Below, piece by piece: positions 26,996-33,537 of a stretch of 64,000 nt of DNA. The DNA is taken from NCBI RefSeq assembly GCF_024508315.1, contig NZ_CP101987.1:868001-932000 (forward strand), in the 5' to 3' direction. The stretch comes from Cellulomonas xiejunii (GTDB lineage: Bacteria; Actinomycetota; Actinomycetes; Actinomycetales; Cellulomonadaceae). The notes under the pieces are model-generated. The model was not told where the DNA came from. It ran no database searches and saw nothing but the letters and a program-made list of their open reading frames with translations. The position numbers and the translations under genes are program-made. Within the stretch, counting starts at the first letter, position 1. The number at the start of each line of letters is the position of its first letter.

Positions 26996-28242
26996 GCCTG
27001 TCCTTCCGTCGTGGCCGCCGCCCAGGGCAGCCATGCCTGCACGATGAACGTCCCGTCGGCACGCCGCGCGGTGTCGAGCTCCCCGCCCGTCAGCCGCAGC
27101 CGTTCGGCCAGGCCCGTCAGGCCCCAGCCGGAGGTGGGCAGGGCGGTGGTGGGTGCTGTGGTGGGGACGGGGTTGGTGACCTCGAGGGCGATGCGTTCGC
27201 CGGGGGCGCCGTGCAGGCGGACGTGCACGGGTGCGCCGGGGGCGTGCTTGCGGGCGTTGGTCAGGGTCTCCTGCACGACGCGGTACAGGTGCCGGCTGGT
27301 CGAGGCGGGCAGGCGGGCCAGGTCGTCCTCGCCGACGCGGTCGAGCACGAACGTGACGGGGGACCCGGCGGCGCGGGTGCCGTCGAGGAGCTCGTCGACC
27401 TGCGCGAAGGTGGGTTGGGGGCGCGACTGCTCGTCGGTGGCGGTGGTGTCGCGCAGCAGGCCGAGGACCTCGCGGAGCTCTCCGAGGGCCTCGTGGGCGT
27501 TCTCGCGCACGACGGCGGCGGTCTCGCGGACCTGCTCGGGGTCCAGTCCGGCGCGGTACTCCAGGGCGCCGGAGTGCAGGGCGACCAGGGACAGGCGGTG
27601 GGCCAGCACGTCGTGCATCTCGCGGGCGATGCGGTTGCGTTCGGCTGCGCGGGCGCCGTCGTCGCGGGCGTCGGCCTCGCGCCGGGCGATGGCGGCCTGC
27701 TCGCGCAGCGAGGCCACGAGCGCGCGCCGGCCGCCGATGAACATCCCCGTCACCACCACGAGCGCGCTGAAGACGAGCTGGGCGGCGACCGTCCACCCGC
27801 TCCGCGGGGGGATGGCCTCCGACGGCAGGACCCACTGGGCGAACGCGCGTTCGCTGACCAGGGTGGCCCCGCACCACAGCACGCAGACCGCGCCGATCTC
27901 CGGCCACCGGCGCCGCGTCGCGAGCGACACGACGGCGACGACCACCAGACCCTGGGAGAACAGGGAGAACGAGCCCAGCACCACGATGACACCCGTGATC
28001 ACCAGGGGCGCACGCCGACGGACCACGTACAGCGGTGCGCACACCAGCAGGCACAGGAGGTCGACGAAGAACCAGGTCGCCGCCGTGGGGCGGATGACCG
28101 CCTCGGGCGTCGCCTGCAGCCCCAGGCCGTAGACCAGGAGCCCCGACGAGCCACCGGCACCGACCGCGACCAGCAGCCGCCACGTGTGCGTCCACACGCG
28201 CTGCGCCCGGCTCGGCGCCGGCTCGGCGGCGGTGGGTGTCAT
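26992..28242 (-). CDS. NarL/DesK-type sensor histidine kinase (HK2)
   Basis: 416 residues from ATG 28242; a GTG at 28248 adds two. It is first in the operon. The membrane sensor (about five helices, residues 14-180) is only distantly similar to that of HK1, whereas the kinase core is identical in protein sequence over more than 200 residues: His210 in REMHDVLAHRLSL, N box VQETLTNARKHA, G box SGWGLTGLAERL. Its stop overlaps the regulator's start, so the two are translationally coupled. The short extracytoplasmic loops suggest sensing within or at the membrane. Confidence 0.94.
   Translation of the reverse strand: MTPTAAEPAPSRAQRVWTHTWRLLVAVGAGGSSGLLVYGLGLQATPEAVIRPTAATWFFVDLLCLLVCAPLYVVRRRAPLVITGVIVVLGSFSLFSQGLVVVAVVSLATRRRWPEIGAVCVLWCGATLVSERAFAQWVLPSEAIPPRSGWTVAAQLVFSALVVVTGMFIGGRRALVASLREQAAIARREADARDDGARAAERNRIAREMHDVLAHRLSLVALHSGALEYRAGLDPEQVRETAAVVRENAHEALGELREVLGLLRDTTATDEQSRPQPTFAQVDELLDGTRAAGSPVTFVLDRVGEDDLARLPASTSRHLYRVVQETLTNARKHAPGAPVHVRLHGAPGERIALEVTNPVPTTAPTTALPTSGWGLTGLAERLRLTGGELDTARRADGTFIVQAWLPWAAATTEGQA
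27097..27766 (-). repeat. Kinase-core duplicate block, copy 2
   Basis: Partner of the block at 25099-25768, offset by exactly 1998 bp and in the same orientation. Direct repeats this long and alike could also recombine to delete the intervening response regulator, so the arrangement must be either recent or under selection. Confidence 0.9.
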
Positions 28243-28336
28243 GGTCACGACGCGATGCTAGGGCGACCGGTGGGCTCGCCGGATCGGTCGTACGGACGAC
28301 CCGTCACGCCGCGCCCGGCTCCCGGACGGCGGCGCG

Positions 28337-28726
28337 TCAGCCGGCCGGGTCCGGGTCGATCGTGAACGGGTCGCCGGCGAACGGCACGAGCGACGCGGGC
28401 GCCGGGAAGGGCAGCTCGTGCCGTGCCACGGCACTGATGGCCGCTTCGCCCTTGTCGTCGACGCACACGACCACCCGCTCCGGGCTCACCTCGGCGATCC
28501 GGACCCGCAGCACGGTGCCGTCCTCGCGCGTGAGCTGCCACAGGTCGGCCAGCCAGTGCAGGCCCCGCTCGTCCAGGGCGTCCTCGGCGTCGGTCCAGTC
28601 GACGGGCCCGGTGACGTCGCGGCCGAGCCGGTCCACGGCGACGAACCCGTCGCCGGACGGACGCACCCAGCCCAGCACCTCACGGTCACCGCTGCGACGG
28701 TGCTCCACCCACGTCTCGTCCAGCAT
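28337..28726 (-). CDS. Conserved hypothetical protein
   Basis: 129 residues from ATG 28726. Instead of a ribosome site, TACGAT lies 6 nt upstream of the start, suggesting a leaderless transcript. The protein is soluble and mixed alpha/beta, with WVEHRRSGDREVLGWVRP at the N-terminus and an acidic middle segment; I do not recognise a domain. It has no membrane segment or signal peptide. Good codon bias supports a real gene. Confidence 0.7.
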   Translation of the reverse strand: MLDETWVEHRRSGDREVLGWVRPSGDGFVAVDRLGRDVTGPVDWTDAEDALDERGLHWLADLWQLTREDGTVLRVRIAEVSPERVVVCVDDKGEAAISAVARHELPFPAPASLVPFAGDPFTIDPDPAG

Positions 28727-28732
28727 CCGGCG

Positions 28733-28738
28733 ATCGTA
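28733..28738 (-). promoter_or_regulatory. Leaderless -10 hexamer TACGAT
   Basis: TACGAT ends 6 nt before ATG 28726 with no Shine-Dalgarno sequence in between, the spacing expected when transcription starts at the A of the start codon. Confidence 0.6.
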
Positions 28739-28829
28739 GGGGCGCGTGCCCCGGCCGGGGCAGCGCATTCTCGGCACGCTCGGTCGCGCGACCGATGCGC
28801 GTCGCACGCGCTGCGGTCACGATGGGCCC

Positions 28830-29867
28830 GTGAGCAGCACGCACGTCGTCGTCGACCCACGCGAGGCGCCCGGCGCCTACGCCTACCACCGGCTGGGACG
28901 CACGCGCCCGGGGTCGCGGTGGTGGCGGCCCCTGCTCGTCGGCGTCGTCGCGCTGGCGCTCTACGTCGTCCTGGTGGCGGTCGGCGGTGTCCTGGCCATG
29001 GTCGCGGCCGTGGCGTCGGGACCCGAGGGCCTGCAGACCCTGGCGACCGTCGACGTGCTGGACCTGCGCGACCCGCTCGCGTTCACGCTCGGGATGCTGT
29101 CGATCATCGCCCTGCTCCCGGCGTCGGTCGTGGCGACGTGGCTGCTGGGTGCGCGGCCCGTCGGTCTGCTGGCCTCCGTCGTCGGTCGCGTCCGCTGGGG
29201 CTGGGCGGCGCGGTGCCTGGCGCTCTCCGTGGCCCTCACCGTCGTCGTCCAGGTGATCGAGTACGTGCGGGCCGTGGTGGAGGGCACCCCCTGGCGGCCC
29301 CGCGTCGACGAGGCGACGTGGCCGCTCCTCGTGCTCGTCGTGCTGCTCGTGCCCGCGCAGTGCATCGCCGAGGAGGTCGTGTTCCGCGGCTACCTCGTCC
29401 AGACGGTCGGCACCTGGCTGCGGCACCCGGCCTTCGCGATCGTGCTGCCCGTACCGCTGTTCGTGCTCGGCCACACGTACGTCAACCTCGCGATGGTGGA
29501 CACCGCGGTCTGGGCGCTCGCGATGGGCTGGCTGGTGTGGCGTACGGGTGGTCTCGAGGCGGCCGCGGCGGCGCACGTGGTGAACAACGTCCTCGTCTTC
29601 GGGCTGGGCGCGGTGAACCTTGCGGACCTCGACCTGGTCGACATCCCCCTGGACGTCCTCGCGGAGTCGACGCTGGCGACGCTGGTGTACGTCGGCCTGG
29701 TCGAGGTGCTGGTCCGACGCACGGGCGTGGCCAACCTGCGGGTGGTGACCCCGCCCGCACCGCCGTCGGTCCCGGACGCGCCCGTGACGCCGGGAGGTGC
29801 CCCGGCTCACCTCCCCGGCCCTCAGCGGCCCCGCGACGTCACGGGGTGGGTGTCGCCGTCGCCGTGA
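28830..29867 (+). CDS. CPBP-family intramembrane metalloprotease
   Basis: 345 residues from GTG 28830; CACGAT lies 6 nt upstream, a leaderless arrangement. About eight transmembrane helices are visible. The family motifs are present: Glu181-Glu182 in EEVVFRGYLVQ (EExxxR), the first histidine in FVLGHTYVNLA, and HVVNNVLVF. CPBP (Abi/CAAX) proteins are glutamate/histidine metalloproteases in the membrane. Some give bacteriocin self-immunity, but most bacterial members are uncharacterised. The C-terminal 40 residues are a Pro-rich cytoplasmic tail. The HTH-TPR regulator begins 57 nt downstream. Confidence 0.9.
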   Translation: MSSTHVVVDPREAPGAYAYHRLGRTRPGSRWWRPLLVGVVALALYVVLVAVGGVLAMVAAVASGPEGLQTLATVDVLDLRDPLAFTLGMLSIIALLPASVVATWLLGARPVGLLASVVGRVRWGWAARCLALSVALTVVVQVIEYVRAVVEGTPWRPRVDEATWPLLVLVVLLVPAQCIAEEVVFRGYLVQTVGTWLRHPAFAIVLPVPLFVLGHTYVNLAMVDTAVWALAMGWLVWRTGGLEAAAAAHVVNNVLVFGLGAVNLADLDLVDIPLDVLAESTLATLVYVGLVEVLVRRTGVANLRVVTPPAPPSVPDAPVTPGGAPAHLPGPQRPRDVTGWVSPSP

Positions 29868-29911
29868 CGGGAGTTCAGGTGACCCCTCTTCCGTGCCGCA
29901 GGGCAGGTCCT

Positions 29912-29917
29912 TATCGT
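29912..29917 (+). promoter_or_regulatory. Leaderless -10 hexamer TATCGT
   Basis: TATCGT is followed by 6 nt and then GTG 29924 of the HTH-TPR regulator gene, which lacks a usable Shine-Dalgarno site. Confidence 0.55.
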
Positions 29918-29923
29918 GAGTCC

Positions 29924-31219
29924 GTGCATCCCGTCAGTGAACGCATCCGCGACGCCCGTGAGCGCTCCGGCCTGTCGCAGGCCGAGCTCGCCCGCGCGGC
30001 GTCCATGCACCCCAGCTACGTCTCCCACCTGGAGCGAGGTGTGCGAGGCCCGGGCGACAGCGCCCTCGAGCGGCTCGCGCGCGCCCTGGGGGTCACGACG
30101 ACGTACCTGGAGCAGGGTGAGCGTTCGCCCGCGTACCTGGCGTCCGAGGCATCGGTGGTGCGCGCGCGCCAGCTGCTGCGCGCGGGGCGCGCGACCGACG
30201 CCGTCGCCGAGCTCGCGACCGTGGAGCACGAGTCGCTCGACGTGGACCAGAGCGCCCGCGTGCTCCTCGCCCATGCGGAGGCCCTCGACGTGGCGGGTGA
30301 CCTGGAGGCGTCGGCGGAGGTCCTCGCCGACACCACGCGGCGCCTCACCGCCGGGCACCGCCCCCGGCAGGCCGCGTACGCGGCGACGCGCCTGGTCATG
30401 ACGCTGACGGAGCTGGGCGACCTGCACGGGGCCGTCCGCGCAGGAGAGCTCTCCCTGTCAGCGCTCGGCGCCGGCGCGGCGGGCACCGACGAGGTGTTCC
30501 GTCTCGAGGCGACCCTCGTCTGGGCGTACGTGGCCCGCGGTGACGTGACGTACGCCCGGGTGCGCGGCACCGACCTGCTCGCCCGCGCCCTGGTCCACGG
30601 GTCGGCGCGCGCGGTGTGGTCCGTGCACTGGAACCTCGCGTTCGTCGACGACGCGCTCGGGGACGCGGACGACGCGCTCGGGCACCTGCGGGCGGCGCTG
30701 GCCATCGCCGGCGGCGACGAGGCCGAGCGCGACGTGCCGCGCCTGCGGCTCGACCTCGCGCACCTCCTGCTCGCGGCGACCCCCGCGCGCCCGCGCGAGG
30801 CGCTGACCGAGCTCGACGCGGCAGCCACCGCGCTCGAGGTCGGCGAGTCGCAGGTCGAGCTGGCGCGGGCGGCCACCATCCGCTCGCGCGCCCTGCTGCT
30901 GCTCGGGCAGAACCGTGCGGCGCTGACGCACGCCGCCCGCGCGGCGGAGATGCTCACGGTCGGCGACCGGCGGGACGCCGCCGCCGCGCACGAGGCGCTG
31001 GGGGACGCGCTGCTCGCGTCCGGGGAGCGGTCGGCCGCCGTGAAGGCGTACCTGCAGGTCGCGGACGGCCTGGACCTCGTCCCGGCGGGTCGCCCCGCCG
31101 CGGTCGCGTGGCGCCGCCTCGGGGACCGGCTGCGCGCCGCGGGAGGCGACCGTGCCACCGTCGCCGAGGCGTACCGGCGGGCGCTCGACGCCGCAGGCGT
31201 GGGGACCGCACGGCCCTAG
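29924..31219 (+). CDS. XRE-family HTH regulator with TPR-like C-terminal domain
   Basis: 431 residues. Residues about 4-60 are a Cro/CI-type helix-turn-helix (SERIRDARERSGLSQAELAR, PSYVSHLERGVRGPG). The remaining 370 residues are all helical with the Ala/Leu/Arg pattern of tetratricopeptide repeats: about eight helix pairs, for example AALAIAGGDEAERDVPRLRL and AYLQVADGLDLVPAG. HTH plus TPR is the architecture of RRNPP receptors, which bind short imported peptides. A 39-residue preprotein with a signal peptide is encoded 166 nt downstream on the same strand. That pairing is my inference; the receptor could also sense something else. Confidence 0.88.
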   Translation: MHPVSERIRDARERSGLSQAELARAASMHPSYVSHLERGVRGPGDSALERLARALGVTTTYLEQGERSPAYLASEASVVRARQLLRAGRATDAVAELATVEHESLDVDQSARVLLAHAEALDVAGDLEASAEVLADTTRRLTAGHRPRQAAYAATRLVMTLTELGDLHGAVRAGELSLSALGAGAAGTDEVFRLEATLVWAYVARGDVTYARVRGTDLLARALVHGSARAVWSVHWNLAFVDDALGDADDALGHLRAALAIAGGDEAERDVPRLRLDLAHLLLAATPARPREALTELDAAATALEVGESQVELARAATIRSRALLLLGQNRAALTHAARAAEMLTVGDRRDAAAAHEALGDALLASGERSAAVKAYLQVADGLDLVPAGRPAAVAWRRLGDRLRAAGGDRATVAEAYRRALDAAGVGTARP

Positions 31220-31249
31220 GAGGCGAGCAGGCAGCGGGACCCCCGCGCG

Positions 31250-31281
31250 ACACGCCCGGGTGACACCGGACCTGGGCGTGT
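31250..31281. promoter_or_regulatory. Imperfect inverted repeat upstream of the small-peptide gene
   Basis: ACACGCCCGGGT (31250-31261) and ACCTGGGCGTGT (31270-31281) form a 12-bp inverted repeat with one mismatch and an 8-nt spacer. It lies 31 nt after the regulator's stop and about 12 bp upstream of a weak -35/-10 pair (TTGGGC at 31293, GACATT at 31316). It could be an activator site for the HTH-TPR protein or a terminator of its mRNA. Confidence 0.45.
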
Positions 31282-31342
31282 CTACCCCGTACTTGGGCCG
31301 AGTCATTGCGATCACGACATTCCCGTGGGGACCATGCCGGGA

Positions 31343-31361
31343 GTGCCGGACAGCCCGGCAC
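31343..31361 (+). promoter_or_regulatory. Hairpin in the 5' leader of the small-peptide gene
   Basis: GTGCCGG and CCGGCAC pair around a 5-nt loop, ending 25 nt before the start codon and just before the AAGGGG ribosome site. It may influence translation or mRNA stability. Confidence 0.35.
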
Positions 31362-31385
31362 CGCTGTCTCGAAGGGGTTCCCATC

Positions 31386-31505
31386 ATGAACAAGCTCACC
31401 GTTGCCGCCGTCGCCGTCGTCGTCGCCCTCTCCGGCCTGATCGGGGCGTCCGCCGCGTCGGCCGCGCCCGTCGTGGTCGCCTCGCCCTGCTGCAAGGCGA
31501 TGTGA
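31386..31505 (+). CDS. Small secreted peptide precursor (candidate signalling peptide)
   Basis: 39 residues from ATG 31386 with AAGGGG upstream. The start MNKLT, a hydrophobic core (AAVAVVVALSGLIG) and an AXA-type cleavage region (SAASAA) form a complete Sec signal peptide. The predicted mature product is about 12 residues, PVVVASPCCKAM, with adjacent cysteines. Apart from the signal peptide almost nothing remains, which is how Phr/PapR/NprX-type signal precursors are built. The gene directly follows an HTH-TPR regulator. Alternatives are a thiol-rich bacteriocin-like peptide or a lost-domain remnant. Confidence 0.65.
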   Translation: MNKLTVAAVAVVVALSGLIGASAASAAPVVVASPCCKAM

Positions 31506-31554
31506 CGGGGGAGCGTTCTCACGACGCCTGACCGCTTGCGTCGCCGCGACGGCC

Positions 31555-31785
31555 TCAGCCCGAGCGGCCCGGCTCGCCGCGGACGAGCAGTACGGACTCG
31601 ACCGCGTCGATCCGGATGCACGGCGCCGCGCCGGAGGGCCCGACGAAGACCACGTTGCCCGAGAGCAGGCACGACAGCAGTCCGACGTACTCGCCGCCCG
31701 ACAGGGTCCGCACGGCGACCTCGCACCCGTCGAGGTGGCTGAGGTAGGCGCGCACACCGGCGAGCGCGGGATCCACCGGGTCCAT
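31555..31785 (-). CDS. Small conserved protein with Sm-like appearance
   Basis: 76 residues from ATG 31785; TAGGTT lies 6 nt before the start. The pattern DGCEVAVRTLSGGEYVGLLS followed by NVVFVGPSG and IRIDAVESVLLV recalls the five-stranded Sm/LSm barrel (a strand, a Gly-containing turn, then an 'IDAV--V' strand). This is pattern recognition only; no RNA-binding residues can be confirmed. It converges on the peptide gene. Confidence 0.6.
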   Translation of the reverse strand: MDPVDPALAGVRAYLSHLDGCEVAVRTLSGGEYVGLLSCLLSGNVVFVGPSGAAPCIRIDAVESVLLVRGEPGRSG

Positions 31786-31791
31786 CGCCTG

Positions 31792-31797
31792 AACCTA
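31792..31797 (-). promoter_or_regulatory. Leaderless -10 hexamer TAGGTT
   Basis: TAGGTT ends 6 nt before ATG 31785 and no ribosome site intervenes. Confidence 0.55.
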
Positions 31798-31855
31798 TCC
31801 GGCCGGCCACGTGCCTCGCGTCGCCCGTACCGGTGGCGAAAGGGCCGGGACGACG

Positions 31856-33145
31856 TCAGGGAGACCGTCGGCGGCGCAGCGCCTCGCGCAGGGGCGGCAC
31901 GGGGGTGCCGGCCTCGCTCAGCGCGACGCGCGTCCTGCGCCGGCTGTGCAGCACCCCGAGGACGCCGACGACCCACGGCACCAGCAGCACCGCGAACGCG
32001 ATCCGGTACGCGTCCAGCGAGTAGATCGTCGCGCCCGGGGGCGAGACGGCCTCCAGCACGACCCCGACGGCCAGCACACCGGCGATGGTCGACGTGAAGC
32101 CCCCGGTGTTGACGAAGCCCGTGGCGGTGCCGAGCCGGTCGAGGGGCGAGAAGGTGCGCGCGAAGTCGAGGCCGACGAGCGACACCGGTCCGCCGGCGCC
32201 GATGACGACGCAGAAGACCACGAGCTGCGCGAACGGCCGCGGTGTGGCCGGCGCCAGCAGCCACACCCAGGCCGCGAGGGTGGCCACGGCCGAGGTGAGC
32301 ACGACCCAGGAGCGCCGCAGCGGGTGACGCGACGTCCACCGGCCGATCAGCGGGCCGGCCGTCATGGCCGACAGGGTCAGCGCGGTGAGCAGGACGCTCG
32401 CCTCCGCGGGCGTCCTGTCCTGCGCGGTGACGAAGAAGGGCACGCCCCAGAGCATCGCGAGCACGTTGAACGAGAACGGGGTGAGGAAGTGCGACCAGAA
32501 GCCCAGGCGTGTGCCCGCGGGTGATGCGGCCGCGCGCACGGAGGGCACGAACCGCTCGCGCGCCGAGCCGTCCACGTTGCTCGGGGGGTGGCGCTCGAGG
32601 CCGACCGCCGCGGCGACGGTCACGACGGCGCCGGCCACGGCCAGCAGCCCGAACGTCACGCCCCAGCCGCGCAGGTGCAGCACCCACGCGACGGCGAGCG
32701 CGGACACGATCTGACCGGACTGGCCCACCAGCCCGGTGACCTGGACCATCACCGGGGCCCGCCGGGCCGGGAACCACTGCGCGATGAGTCGGCACGCGCT
32801 GATGAAGATGGCGGCGTCGCCGCCCCCGATGAGGGCGCGGGCCGCCAGCGCGGTCGGGACGTCGTCGGCGACGGCGAGCAGGCCCTGGCCGATAGCCATC
32901 ACGGCGGAGCCCGTCACGATGAGCGCCCGCGGGCCGAACCTGTCGAGGAGCTGCCCGGCGGGGATCTGCAGGGCCGCGTAGACGGCGAGCTGCAGGACCG
33001 AGAACGCCGCCAGTCCCGTCGCGCCGAGCGCGAACCGGTCGATCGCCTCGACGCCCGCGACGCCCAGCGCCGTGCGATGCACGACGGCGACGAGGTAGGT
33101 GACGGCCGCGACGCCCCAGATGGCGGCCGCACTGCGCCCCCGCAT
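31856..33145 (-). CDS. MFS transporter
   Basis: 429 residues, ATG 33145 after GGAGGA. Twelve hydrophobic segments are visible, with the MFS loop 2-3 signature as GQLLDRFGPRALIV (about residue 63) and its degenerate counterpart GRWTSRHPLRRSW in the second half. The N-terminal AIWGVAAVTYLVAVVHRTALGVAG is typical of the nitrate/ACS-like major facilitator branch. Substrate unknown. The short cytoplasmic tail is Arg-rich. Confidence 0.9.
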   Translation of the reverse strand: MRGRSAAAIWGVAAVTYLVAVVHRTALGVAGVEAIDRFALGATGLAAFSVLQLAVYAALQIPAGQLLDRFGPRALIVTGSAVMAIGQGLLAVADDVPTALAARALIGGGDAAIFISACRLIAQWFPARRAPVMVQVTGLVGQSGQIVSALAVAWVLHLRGWGVTFGLLAVAGAVVTVAAAVGLERHPPSNVDGSARERFVPSVRAAASPAGTRLGFWSHFLTPFSFNVLAMLWGVPFFVTAQDRTPAEASVLLTALTLSAMTAGPLIGRWTSRHPLRRSWVVLTSAVATLAAWVWLLAPATPRPFAQLVVFCVVIGAGGPVSLVGLDFARTFSPLDRLGTATGFVNTGGFTSTIAGVLAVGVVLEAVSPPGATIYSLDAYRIAFAVLLVPWVVGVLGVLHSRRRTRVALSEAGTPVPPLREALRRRRSP

Positions 33146-33537
33146 CCCGTTCCTCCGTCCCTGGACCTCGCACAGCGTAGGCGCTCGACGGCGCGTCCCG
33201 GGCTGCGGGGAGCGATGCGCCCGAGATGCGCCGACGCGTCCGAAGGGTCCGTGAAGTTTCACCTTCTCGGGTGCCCTGGACAGTTGACCAACAGCCGGAG
33301 ATGGCGCATAGTTGAACCCGACGGTGCGTATCGCCTGCCCCCTGCGCGGTGCGCACCGTCTCTGCTTCCGATCCGACGGGACGGGCCCCAGCGGCCCGTC
33401 CCGTCGGTCGTTTCCGAGCGCGTCCACCGGACGCGACGGGCCGGATCCGGCCCGTGCCGCCACCCGTCCGGGCACAACCCGGACGGGCACGGCGTGGCCA
33501 CCCGGGGATCGCCCTGTTGCGCGGTTACCGTGCCAAG
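33146..33537. other. 392-bp intergenic region between MFS and the giant helicase-like gene
   Basis: Divergent intergenic DNA; no frame with convincing coding character. The left part should carry the MFS promoter. The right end holds the leaderless -10 of the helicase-like gene. The stretch 33300-33420 contains several GC-rich inverted segments built on CGACGGG, but no clear terminator. Confidence 0.5.
33526..33531 (+). promoter_or_regulatory. Leaderless -10 hexamer TACCGT
   Basis: TACCGT is followed by 6 nt and ATG 33538; there is no Shine-Dalgarno sequence. The same TACCGT-6-start layout occurs before the SepX/GlpR gene at 46490. Confidence 0.6.

Noticed and set aside
28418-29923. Long frame fused upstream of the HTH-TPR regulator (933 codons)
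   Set aside because: The first 500 codons are an out-of-frame shadow of the CPBP protease and its neighbour; homology to XRE regulators starts at GTG 29924.
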